A DNA stretch of 9,112 bases, taken from a bacterium (GTDB lineage: Bacteria; Patescibacteriota; Minisyncoccia; Minisyncoccales; Minisyncoccaceae). Positions 1-5,872 of the stretch are shown here, piece after piece; the stretch's first letter is position 1; the number at the start of each line of letters is the position of its first letter. The notes below the pieces were generated by a model. That model had not been told where the DNA came from. It did not search any database and was given only the letters and a program-made list of their open reading frames with translations. The stretch is from positions 1 to 9,112 of the forward strand of contig JALNZJ010000022.1 in the NCBI GenBank assembly GCA_023229485.1, written 5' to 3'. Both the position numbers and the translations under genes were made by a program.

Positions 1-150
1 TCGGCTTATTGCTTACGCTTAGGGTATGAATTGGGTGAAAGAGAAAAGGATGGTACTAAATATACAGTTTGTTTTTTTGGCAATCAAGAATGTGAAGAAC
101 TTGCATTTTATAAGGGTGAATGTAAACTTATTGAAGATTCGGTTGAATAA
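1..150 (+). CDS. DUF333-type cysteine-rich protein, C-terminal fragment
   Basis: The first 49 codons of the window are open in frame 1 and end in TAA at 148-150; the start lies outside the window. The fragment has the spacing of the DUF333 domain (often annotated as putative hemolysin or lipoprotein): a YC pair at residues 3-4, a hydrophobic VCFF at 23-26, ECEELAFYKGEC at 31-42, and a short acidic tail. In the family these cysteines sit in small secreted or lipid-anchored proteins, where they probably form disulfides; a signal peptide cannot be checked here. The biochemical function is unknown. The gene lies 36 bases upstream of miaB on the same strand, so they could share a transcript, although nothing links them functionally. 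The family call rests on remembered motif similarity over a short stretch. Confidence 0.7.
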   Translation, partial: SAYCLRLGYELGEREKDGTKYTVCFFGNQECEELAFYKGECKLIEDSVE

Positions 151-186
151 ATTAATTTATTTTGAAAATTTAAACAAGACATTAGA

Positions 187-1488
187 ATGATAAAAAAATA
201 TTTTATTCTGACTTTCGGGTGCCAAATGAATGAATCTGATTCTGAGAGAATGGCTTCTTTATTTGAATCGATTGGATTAAAACAATCTTTGGAAATAGAA
301 AGTGCTGATTTGGTGATTGTAAATATGTGTTCGGTTCGTCAAAGTGCTGTTGATAGAATATTGGGAATAGCAAATAAGTTTAAAGAACTTCGACAAAAGA
401 AAAAAGGTTTTAAGGCTATTTTAACTGGATGCATGCTTGATCCAGACAAGGATAAGTTTATTAAGATTTTCGATTTTGTTTTGAATAAAGAGGACTTGGA
501 GGTTTGGCCCCAAATACTTGCCGGAGAAGGAATAAGCAGTAAAAAAAAGCGTGACTATTTGAAGATAACTCCAAAACAATCAAGCTCGTTCCAAGGATTT
601 GTACCAATATCAAATGGATGTGATAATTTTTGCACTTATTGTGCAGTGCCTTATGCGAGAGGTAGATTAATCTGCCGAAAACATACAGACATCTTAAAAG
701 AAGTGAAGATGCTAGCTGAAAAAGGCTATAAAGAGATTTGGTTGCTTGGAGAAAATGTAAATAGTTATCTTTCTCCTGCGGATAAAAAAATTAATTTTGC
801 TGACATAATTAGAAGGATAGATAAAATAAAAGGTGATTTTTGGCTTCGTTTTACTAGCCCTCACCCTAAGGATTTTTCTGATGAATTAATTGAGACTCTT
901 GCGAAGTCGCCTAAATTTGCACCTTATATAAATTTGCCGGCTCAGTCTGGAGATGATGAAATATTGCATAAGATGAATCGGCCTTATAGTTCTAAAAAAT
1001 ATTTAGAAGTTGTAAGAAAAATTAGGAAGTCATTTGCCGAAAATCGAGTGGGGCTTGAAAAAGAAGTCGCAATTTCTACTGATATAATTGTTGGCTTCCC
1101 TACTGAGACAAAAAAACAATTTTTGAACACTGTTAAGTTGTTTAATCTGGCGAAATTTGATATGGCGTTTATTGCTCAATATTCGCCTCGTCCACAATCT
1201 CATTGTTATAAGAATATGAAAGATGATGTAAAAAAAGTTGACAAGAGATTGAGGCACAAGGAATTAACGGAAACACTTCGCCTTGTTGGATTGGGGCGAA
1301 ATAAGGTTTTTTTGAATAAGGAAATTTCGGTATTAATTTTTGAAAAATATAAGGGTTATTATCTTGGAAGGAGTAGACAGAACAAAGCGATTAAAATATT
1401 TTCAAAAAAAGAAAATATAATTGGAGAAAAAATAAATGTTAGGGTAATTAAAGTTTTGCCATTAAGTTTGGAAGCAGAGCAGGTATGA
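187..1488 (+). CDS. miaB: tRNA-2-methylthio-N6-dimethylallyladenosine synthase MiaB
   Basis: A cytoplasmic radical-SAM methylthiotransferase that converts i6A37 to ms2i6A37 in tRNAs reading UNN codons, using SAM and two [4Fe-4S] clusters. At 433 aa it has normal family length. The N-terminal MTTase domain carries the auxiliary-cluster cysteines C12 (in FGCQMN), C48 (in NMCSVR) and C82 (in TGCM). The radical-SAM motif CxxxCxxC is C145, C149, C152 in NGCDNFCTYCAVPYARGR. LPAQSGDDEILHKMNR (about 250-265) and QYSPRPQS (331-338) are MiaB-like rather than RimO-like. A C-terminal TRAM domain (about 372-425) contains GRSRQNKAIKIF. The start is the ATG directly before the conserved FILTFGCQMN; no Shine-Dalgarno motif precedes it. 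The TGA stop overlaps the miaA start by four bases, implying translational coupling. MtaB is the main alternative, but adjacency to miaA argues for MiaB. Confidence 0.95.
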   Translation: MIKKYFILTFGCQMNESDSERMASLFESIGLKQSLEIESADLVIVNMCSVRQSAVDRILGIANKFKELRQKKKGFKAILTGCMLDPDKDKFIKIFDFVLNKEDLEVWPQILAGEGISSKKKRDYLKITPKQSSSFQGFVPISNGCDNFCTYCAVPYARGRLICRKHTDILKEVKMLAEKGYKEIWLLGENVNSYLSPADKKINFADIIRRIDKIKGDFWLRFTSPHPKDFSDELIETLAKSPKFAPYINLPAQSGDDEILHKMNRPYSSKKYLEVVRKIRKSFAENRVGLEKEVAISTDIIVGFPTETKKQFLNTVKLFNLAKFDMAFIAQYSPRPQSHCYKNMKDDVKKVDKRLRHKELTETLRLVGLGRNKVFLNKEISVLIFEKYKGYYLGRSRQNKAIKIFSKKENIIGEKINVRVIKVLPLSLEAEQV

Positions 1489-2405
1489 AAAATATTCCGA
1501 AACAAAAATTAGTTGTTATTCTTGGTGCAACTGCAGCAGGTAAAACTGATTTGGGTGTTTGGCTTGCAAAAAAATATAATGGAGAAGTCGTATCTGCTGA
1601 TTCACGATTAGTTTATCGGGAAATGAATATAGGAACTGCGAAACCAAAAAATGAAAGTAGTGATGGGTTTATAACTAATGGTGTTATCCATCATATGATT
1701 AACGAGTCCTCTCTAAAAAAAATATATACTGCGGCTGTTTTTAAGAAAAGAGCTATTAGCGAAATAAAGAAAATTGGGCGAAAAAATAAAAATGCTTTTT
1801 TGGTTGGAGGAACTGGCTTATATATTGATGCAGTTGTGGATAATATCGACTTCCCTTCTATCCTTCCAAATAATGAACTAAGAAATGTGCTGGAAAAAAA
1901 GACGTTGGAAGAATTGGTTTATGAATACGGTCTTTTGGATCCATTAGGCGTGGAAAGAATTGATAAAAATAATAAAAGAAGGCTTATTAGAGCCATTGAA
2001 GTATGTAGGTTGACTGGAAAGTCGTTTTGGGAAAATAGACGACTAAATGACCCTATTTTTGACTGTCTAGAGATTGGTATTAAAGTTGAAAGAGATGAGT
2101 TGGCGGATAGAATTAAAAAAAGAATCAATAGAATGATAAAAGATGGTCTTCAAAATGAGGCAATTAATTTAATTAAAAAGTATGGAGAAATCTCTCCTCT
2201 TCAAACTATTGGTTATCAAGAATGGAAAGATTATATAACTAAAGAAATTGACAAAAAAGATATTGAAGAAATAAAAGAAAGAATATTTTTGAATACTAAT
2301 AAATTTTCAAAACGTCAAATAACTTGGTTTCAGAAAAATAAAAAAATTCATTGGATAAAGACTAAAAAGGAAGCCGAAAAATTGGTAAAGGAATTTTTGA
2401 AATAA
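1485..2405 (+). CDS. miaA: tRNA dimethylallyltransferase MiaA
   Basis: Transfers the dimethylallyl group of DMAPP to N6 of A37 in tRNAs reading UNN codons, making the i6A substrate of the preceding MiaB. At 306 aa it is typical. The P-loop-like GATAAGKT is at 14-21, followed by SADSRLVYREMNIGTAKP (37-54), which holds the catalytic aspartate D39 and the family GTAKP. VGGTGLY (107-113), RRLIRAIEV (165-173), TIGYQEW (241-247) and the tRNA-contacting TNKFSKRQITWF (271-282) are all present. The gene starts with an ATG overlapping the miaB TGA (ATGA), so ribosomes probably reinitiate from miaB. The TAA stop lies within the A-rich tract in front of a hairpin terminator. Pathway order is reversed relative to gene order. 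Nothing suggests truncation. Confidence 0.96.
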   Translation: MKNIPKQKLVVILGATAAGKTDLGVWLAKKYNGEVVSADSRLVYREMNIGTAKPKNESSDGFITNGVIHHMINESSLKKIYTAAVFKKRAISEIKKIGRKNKNAFLVGGTGLYIDAVVDNIDFPSILPNNELRNVLEKKTLEELVYEYGLLDPLGVERIDKNNKRRLIRAIEVCRLTGKSFWENRRLNDPIFDCLEIGIKVERDELADRIKKRINRMIKDGLQNEAINLIKKYGEISPLQTIGYQEWKDYITKEIDKKDIEEIKERIFLNTNKFSKRQITWFQKNKKIHWIKTKKEAEKLVKEFLK

Positions 2406-2435
2406 AAAAGAAGCCGTGCGGCTTCTTAATTTTTA
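2404..2435. terminator. bidirectional rho-independent terminator between miaA and gatB
   Basis: A perfect 8-bp stem AAGAAGCC (2408-2415) / GGCTTCTT (2420-2427) encloses a four-base loop, GTGC. On the minus strand the stem runs straight into a T tract (GGCTTCTTTTTTATT), a canonical terminator for gatB. On the plus strand it is followed by AATTTTT, a weaker but usable tail for miaA. The genes converge here, so one hairpin plausibly ends both units. Confidence 0.85.
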
Positions 2436-2450
2436 ATCTATGTTTGTTTA

Positions 2451-3971
2451 TTATTTTTCTAAAACCTTTTTTAGTAACTCAGCAGCTTTTTGGGGATTGG
2501 CTTTTCCTTTTGAAACGGACATAATCTGTCCGATTAGAAAGGCAAAACTATTTTGTTTCCCTGCCTTGTAGTCCTCGACTGGTTTTGGATTTTTTTCCAA
2601 AACTGTAATAATTATTTTTTCCAATTCTGAATCATCTGTTATTGGTGATAATCCTTCATCTTCAATAATTTGAGTGGGGTCCTTCCCCTTGCTATACATT
2701 TCTAATAAAACTGTTTTTGCAATCTTGCTGGTTATTTTTTTGTTGGCTATTAGGCAAATAAATTCACCAAAATTTTCAGGAGAAATTTTCTTATTCAAAA
2801 ATACGAATACATCCTCAATTCCTTTAAGCTCAGGATCGCTTTTTAGGATAGATTGCAGGTCGGTAGTAATATAGTTAGTGCAAAGCTTTATTATTTCAAA
2901 GTATTTTTCATCTGCTATCTCCTTTATTTGATTGCTTTCCTTGTACCAAGAAATTAATTCGGAAACGGCTTTTTCAAAAAATATTCCAACTTCTACTTTA
3001 CGAACAAAAAATTCTATTGTTTTATGATCTAAATTGTATTCATTTTTATATCGATCTCTTTTTTGATTGGGCAGCTCTGGTAAGGAAGATAAAATAGCTT
3101 CTATCTTTTCGCTTGAAATTGAAAGTGGCGGCAAGTCTGGCTCGGGAAAATATCGATATTCGTGGGCATCTTCTTTACTTCTTTGACTGAAAGTCAATTC
3201 TTTGTTGTCGTCCCAGCCTCGAGTTTCTTGGATTATTTTTTCTTTGTTTTCTAGTGCTTCTATCTGTCTTTTTGTTTCGTATTCAATAGATTTTTCTACA
3301 GTTTTAAATGAGTTAAGATTTTTAATCTCAACTTTTGTTCCTAGCTCGTCATCATCTTCTGTGTTAACGGAAATGTTTACTTCGCACCTCATCTGCCCCT
3401 TTTCCATATCTGCATTTGAGACATCAAGGTATTTGAGGATTAATTGTATTTCTTGGGCGAATCTTTTTGCTTCTTCTCCCGTGTGAATGTCGGGTTCGGT
3501 TACAAGCTCCATTAAAGGCACGCTTGATCTGTTAAAATCGATCAAGGTAGTCCCATCTTTGGTGTGGTATGATTTTGCAGTATCTTCTTCCATGTGAATT
3601 CTTGTAATCCTGACTCGCTTGATTGAGCCATCGTCTAGTGGTACGTCTAAATATCCACCAAAACAAATTGGCATATCAAACTGGGATATTTGATATCCCT
3701 TTGGAAGGTCTGGGTAAAAGTAATTTTTTCGATCAAACTTTGTATGTTCAGCAATTTTACAGTTAAGGGCAAGTCCTGTTTTGATAATCTTATTAATAGC
3801 TTCCTTGTTGATGACCGGAAGTGTGCCTGGATGACCAGCACATACTGGGCATGCATTAATGTTTGGCTTCTCTTCTAAAGAATTATTTTCCTCATTAGGA
3901 CAAGAACAAAACATTTTAGAGTTTGTTTTTGATTCGAAGTGTATTTCTAGTCCGATAGTTGCTTTGTACAT
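2451..3971 (-). CDS. gatB: Asp-tRNA(Asn)/Glu-tRNA(Gln) amidotransferase subunit B
   Basis: GatB is the kinase/transamidase subunit of GatCAB. It activates misacylated Glu-tRNA(Gln) or Asp-tRNA(Asn) with ATP and amidates it using ammonia from GatA. The 506-aa product is slightly longer than usual. It starts at the conserved IGLEIH (6-11) and shows CPVCAGHPGTLPV (41-53), RKNYFYPDLPKGYQISQ (81-97), RITRIHMEEDTAK (121-133), DFNRSSVPLMELVTEPD (145-161) and YRYFPEPDLPP (272-282). A tRNA-binding GatB/YqeY tail covers roughly 355-505 and ends with FLIGQIMSVSKGKANPQ. C22, C24, C41 and C44 form a plausible four-cysteine metal site. The common NRAG is NRSS here. No gatA or gatC is adjacent. The gene is last in its transcription unit, and no Shine-Dalgarno motif precedes the ATG. 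Confidence 0.96.
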   Translation of the reverse strand: MYKATIGLEIHFESKTNSKMFCSCPNEENNSLEEKPNINACPVCAGHPGTLPVINKEAINKIIKTGLALNCKIAEHTKFDRKNYFYPDLPKGYQISQFDMPICFGGYLDVPLDDGSIKRVRITRIHMEEDTAKSYHTKDGTTLIDFNRSSVPLMELVTEPDIHTGEEAKRFAQEIQLILKYLDVSNADMEKGQMRCEVNISVNTEDDDELGTKVEIKNLNSFKTVEKSIEYETKRQIEALENKEKIIQETRGWDDNKELTFSQRSKEDAHEYRYFPEPDLPPLSISSEKIEAILSSLPELPNQKRDRYKNEYNLDHKTIEFFVRKVEVGIFFEKAVSELISWYKESNQIKEIADEKYFEIIKLCTNYITTDLQSILKSDPELKGIEDVFVFLNKKISPENFGEFICLIANKKITSKIAKTVLLEMYSKGKDPTQIIEDEGLSPITDDSELEKIIITVLEKNPKPVEDYKAGKQNSFAFLIGQIMSVSKGKANPQKAAELLKKVLEK

Positions 3972-3996
3972 AATATTAAAAATCTAGTTATAAATA

Positions 3997-4025
3997 GATT
4001 GCTTCTCTGAATCCGCAATGACAAG
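3997..4025. repeat. palindromic intergenic repeat relic
   Basis: Arms ATTGC (3998-4002) and GCAAT (4015-4019) enclose 12 bases, followed by GACAAG. The layout ATT...AAT then GACAA matches the stronger palindrome at 4781-4805. It also resembles the GATTGC...GCAATGACA dispersed palindromes I recall from several bacterial genomes. It sits in the 75-base deoC-gatB spacer and has no good T tract on either strand, so it is unlikely to terminate efficiently. Family membership is inference. Confidence 0.45.
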
Positions 4026-4046
4026 ACAATAAAAAAATAAAATGAA

Positions 4047-4712
4047 TTAATTTTTTTTGAGTTCGTTCATAATTATAACACCACTACTAGTTCCAATTAT
4101 ATCTGCACCCGCTTTTATCATCATTTTGATGTCTTTTAGTGTTTTAACCTTTCCAGAGGCTTTTATCAAGAGTCCTGGTGCGTTTTCTCTCATAATTCTT
4201 AAATGAATTGCTTTTTCTTTTAATTCCCTATTCTCTAACGGATCTTTTTCGGTGGCGGTTTTGACACAAATTGCTCCTGCCTTTTTGACGATTTGAGAAA
4301 CTTTGGCAACTTCTTCGTCGGTTAAAAAGCCACTGCCAATAATTATTTTGGCGTCACCTAAGGAACAAATTTCTTTAAGATCTTTTTGGATTATTGTCCA
4401 TCTTTCGTGCTTGACGTCTGGAATGCTTATTACCACATCAAGATCATTGGCTCCGTCTTTAATAGCTTTTTTACATTCTTCCATCCTTCTTTCGTGAGAG
4501 CTGTCTCCGATTGGGTCGTCAATCAATACAACAGTTTTAATATTAGTTCCCTTGAGTTGCTGGGCTGCTAATTTTACCCATTTTGGCCTAATGCATACGC
4601 CTCGGAATTGGTATTGCTTGGCCTCAGCGCAAGTTTTGATAATTTCTTCCTTGGTTGCTTTTGGATTAATATTTGTGTGGTCAATATATTGATTGATTGT
4701 TTTTGCTGGCAT
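4047..4712 (-). CDS. deoC: deoxyribose-phosphate aldolase DeoC, divergent
   Basis: A DeoC/LacD-type class I aldolase. The family cleaves 2-deoxyribose-5-phosphate to glyceraldehyde-3-phosphate and acetaldehyde in the cytoplasm. At 221 aa the length is normal. It begins with IDHTNINPKAT (10-20) in place of the usual DHTLLKPxAT. It keeps the catalytic aspartate D92 (in NDLDVVIS), the Schiff-base lysine K151 (in CVKTATE), the assisting lysine K184 (in LIKASGK), and GTSSGV near the C terminus. Several hallmarks differ: KTSTGF is KTATEK, the following GAT/GAS is missing, VGFPLG is IDDPIG, KVILET is KIIIGS, and the phosphate-site GG is GK. The catalytic core therefore looks intact, but the phosphate pocket and substrate range may have changed. 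The gene has its own extended -10 promoter and lies between dcd and gatB. Confidence 0.85.
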   Translation of the reverse strand: MPAKTINQYIDHTNINPKATKEEIIKTCAEAKQYQFRGVCIRPKWVKLAAQQLKGTNIKTVVLIDDPIGDSSHERRMEECKKAIKDGANDLDVVISIPDVKHERWTIIQKDLKEICSLGDAKIIIGSGFLTDEEVAKVSQIVKKAGAICVKTATEKDPLENRELKEKAIHLRIMRENAPGLLIKASGKVKTLKDIKMMIKAGADIIGTSSGVIIMNELKKN

Positions 4713-4750
4713 AATAGAGTTTGTATTTATTATTTTAATTTAATATTTGT

Positions 4751-4779
4751 ATTATATCAGATAGCTACATATAAAAAAA
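4751..4779 (-). promoter_or_regulatory. extended -10 promoter for deoC (and probably gatB)
   Basis: On the minus strand TGATATAAT (4759 down to 4751) is a perfect TATAAT with a TGn extension. The -35 position, 17 bases further upstream (4774-4779), is TTTTTT, a poor match, but an extended -10 can compensate. Transcription would start near 4744 and give a leader of about 32 bases. It lies immediately after the dcd terminator, as expected for a new transcription unit; the -35 region overlaps the terminator T tract. Confidence 0.6.
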
Positions 4780-4801
4780 GATTCCCGATCAGGTCGGGAA
4801 T
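4773..4801 (-). terminator. rho-independent terminator after dcd
   Basis: On the minus strand a perfect 8-bp stem ATTCCCGA / TCGGGAAT (4801-4794 with 4788-4781) encloses a five-base loop, then one C and seven Ts (4779-4773). This is a strong canonical terminator 31 bases past the dcd stop. It should end the run of genes arriving from gyrB-secE-nusG-rplK-dcd and insulate deoC. On the plus strand there is no T tract. Confidence 0.88.
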
Positions 4802-4832
4802 GACAAAAAGTGGATGGGAAAGACAAAAATGG
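4796..4832. repeat. imperfect tandem direct repeat next to the dcd terminator
   Basis: GGGAATGACAAAAAGTGG (4796-4813) is followed by GGGAAAGACAAAAATGG (4816-4832), differing by one substitution and one indel, with a 20-base period. The first copy is the right arm and flank of the palindrome at 4781-4801. The unit looks like a partial duplication of the palindromic element; the second copy lacks its partner arm. It fills the space up to the dcd stop codon. Confidence 0.55.
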
Positions 4833-5402
4833 TTATAGTTCTTTTTCGAGTTTGCTTTCTTCGGGGTGGTGAACGTTGACGTATTTAGCATTTTTCTTGA
4901 GATAGTATGGTTTGGTCGTCGGAGATGATAAGACTTCGAATACCAGCTGGCAGACTCTCATCCCTGGGTAAAGTAGTACAGGGATCATACCAATGTTTTC
5001 CATTTCTAAAACTATTTTACCTTTGAATCCTGGATCAATGTGTCCTGCTGTTGAGTGAATCACTATTCCTAATCTTCCTAAGCTAGAGCGGCCATCAATA
5101 CGGGCGGCAATGTCGGCGGGAAGTCCAACTTCTTCTAATGTTGCCCCTAAAACGAATTCGCCTGGATGAAAAACGAAGGGTTCTCCTTCTGAAACTTTAA
5201 TCATCTTAGTCATATTTTTGAAGGTTTCAGGGTTTTTTGTATCTATATATGGCTTTTTGGTGTGGTCAAAGACCATAAATTCATCACTAAGCCTTAAATC
5301 TAAAGAAGCCGAACCTAGTTGTTCTTCTATGTTCGGCTTCGGCTCTATAGATATGTTTCCTTCGTCTAAAAACTTTTTAATTTCTCTATCTGATAATATC
5401 AC
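4833..5402 (-). CDS. dcd: dCTP deaminase, probably dUMP-forming (bifunctional)
   Basis: Deaminates dCTP toward dUMP/dTTP synthesis; it belongs to the trimeric dUTPase-fold family. The 189-aa protein starts at the canonical MILSDREI, encoded by a GTG start (5400-5402), with no Shine-Dalgarno motif. Visible motifs are GSASLDLRL (30-38), DGRSSLGRLG (103-112), HSTAGHIDPGFKG (116-128), the catalytic glutamate E133 in KIVLEMEN, and YPGMRVCQL (145-153). GRSSLGRLG and HSTAG match the bifunctional dCTP deaminase/dUTPases of Mycobacterium and Methanocaldococcus better than the E. coli form (SSLARLG, HVTAH), so direct dUMP formation is inferred. It is the last gene before a strong terminator and follows rplK by 23 bases, where rplA would normally stand. 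A 10-bp inverted repeat lies in its early codons. Confidence 0.92.
   Translation of the reverse strand: MILSDREIKKFLDEGNISIEPKPNIEEQLGSASLDLRLSDEFMVFDHTKKPYIDTKNPETFKNMTKMIKVSEGEPFVFHPGEFVLGATLEEVGLPADIAARIDGRSSLGRLGIVIHSTAGHIDPGFKGKIVLEMENIGMIPVLLYPGMRVCQLVFEVLSSPTTKPYYLKKNAKYVNVHHPEESKLEKEL
5305..5340 (-). other. 10-bp perfect inverted repeat inside early dcd codons
   Basis: GAAGCCGAAC (5305-5314) and GTTCGGCTTC (5331-5340) are exact inverted repeats with a 16-base loop, about 60-100 bases into dcd. In the mRNA this gives a GC-rich stem, in contrast with the AT-rich surroundings. The proximal arm in the message covers codons around residues 21-24, and the distal arm encodes part of the conserved GSAS. 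The downstream bases (TTTAGATTTAAG) make only a weak T tract, so it is not a standard terminator. A role in attenuation, mRNA processing or translation is possible but unproven. Confidence 0.45.
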
Positions 5403-5425
5403 GGATTTAGACGTTAGATTAATTA

Positions 5426-5851
5426 TTAGTCAACAACTTCAATTCCAAGCGATCTAGCAGTTCCTTCTAAGATTTTCATTGCTTGTCCCATATCCTTGGT
5501 GTTCATATCAACGATTTTTCTTTTTGCAACTTCTTCTAGCTGAGATTTGGTAATTTTACCAACTTTTTTCTTGTTTGGAGTTGCAGAACCACTTTTTAAA
5601 TCAATTGCTCTTTTAATCAATTGAGCTGCTGGTGGTTGCTTTAAAACAAAGGTGTATGTTTTGTCTTTGTAAACAGTAATATCTACTGGAATCTTAAAAT
5701 CTCCTAATTCCCTAGTAGCTTCGTTGAATTTTGAACAAAAATCAGCGATGTTAACTTGGTGAGATGCTAGTGCTGGACCTACTGGAGGTGCTGGATTAGC
5801 TTTCCCTGCTTGAATGTGAAGCTTTATGATAGCTTTAAGTTCTTTTGCCAT
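5426..5851 (-). CDS. rplK: 50S ribosomal protein L11
   Basis: L11 binds the GTPase-associated region of 23S rRNA at the base of the L7/L12 stalk. At 141 aa it is full length. The N-terminal domain has IIKLHIQAGKANPAPPVGPAL (8-28), including the proline-rich segment that contacts rRNA and thiostrepton. VNIADFCSKFNEAT (33-46), YTFVLKQPPAA (66-76), KSGSATPNKKKVGKI (86-100) and the C-terminal RNA-binding AMKILEGTARSLGI (124-137) follow. The usual LGQxGVNI turn reads LASHQVNI (28-35), replacing two glycines that are highly conserved elsewhere. The gene follows nusG by 21 bases, the classical order, but is followed by dcd rather than rplA. The start is the ATG just before the conserved KAIIKL; no Shine-Dalgarno motif is visible. 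Confidence 0.97.
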   Translation of the reverse strand: MAKELKAIIKLHIQAGKANPAPPVGPALASHQVNIADFCSKFNEATRELGDFKIPVDITVYKDKTYTFVLKQPPAAQLIKRAIDLKSGSATPNKKKVGKITKSQLEEVAKRKIVDMNTKDMGQAMKILEGTARSLGIEVVD

Positions 5852-5872
5852 ATTTTTCTATTAAGTCTTTTC

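Noticed and set aside
2406..2450. CRISPR, attachment site or mobile-element scar in the miaA-gatB gap
   Set aside because: The only structure is the single terminator hairpin; there are no repeats, target duplications or transposase remnants.
3202..3486. Plus-strand open frame opposite gatB, and similar frames opposite deoC, dcd and gyrB
   Set aside because: They are shadows of strongly conserved genes on the other strand; their products are low-complexity Ser/Phe/Leu-rich with no recognisable domain.
3972..4046. A promoter for gatB in the deoC-gatB spacer (TTATAACT on the minus strand)
   Set aside because: The TATAAC-like box has no -35 partner at suitable spacing (TTGTCA is 26 bases away) and no TG extension, so I could not support it; read-through from deoC is simpler.
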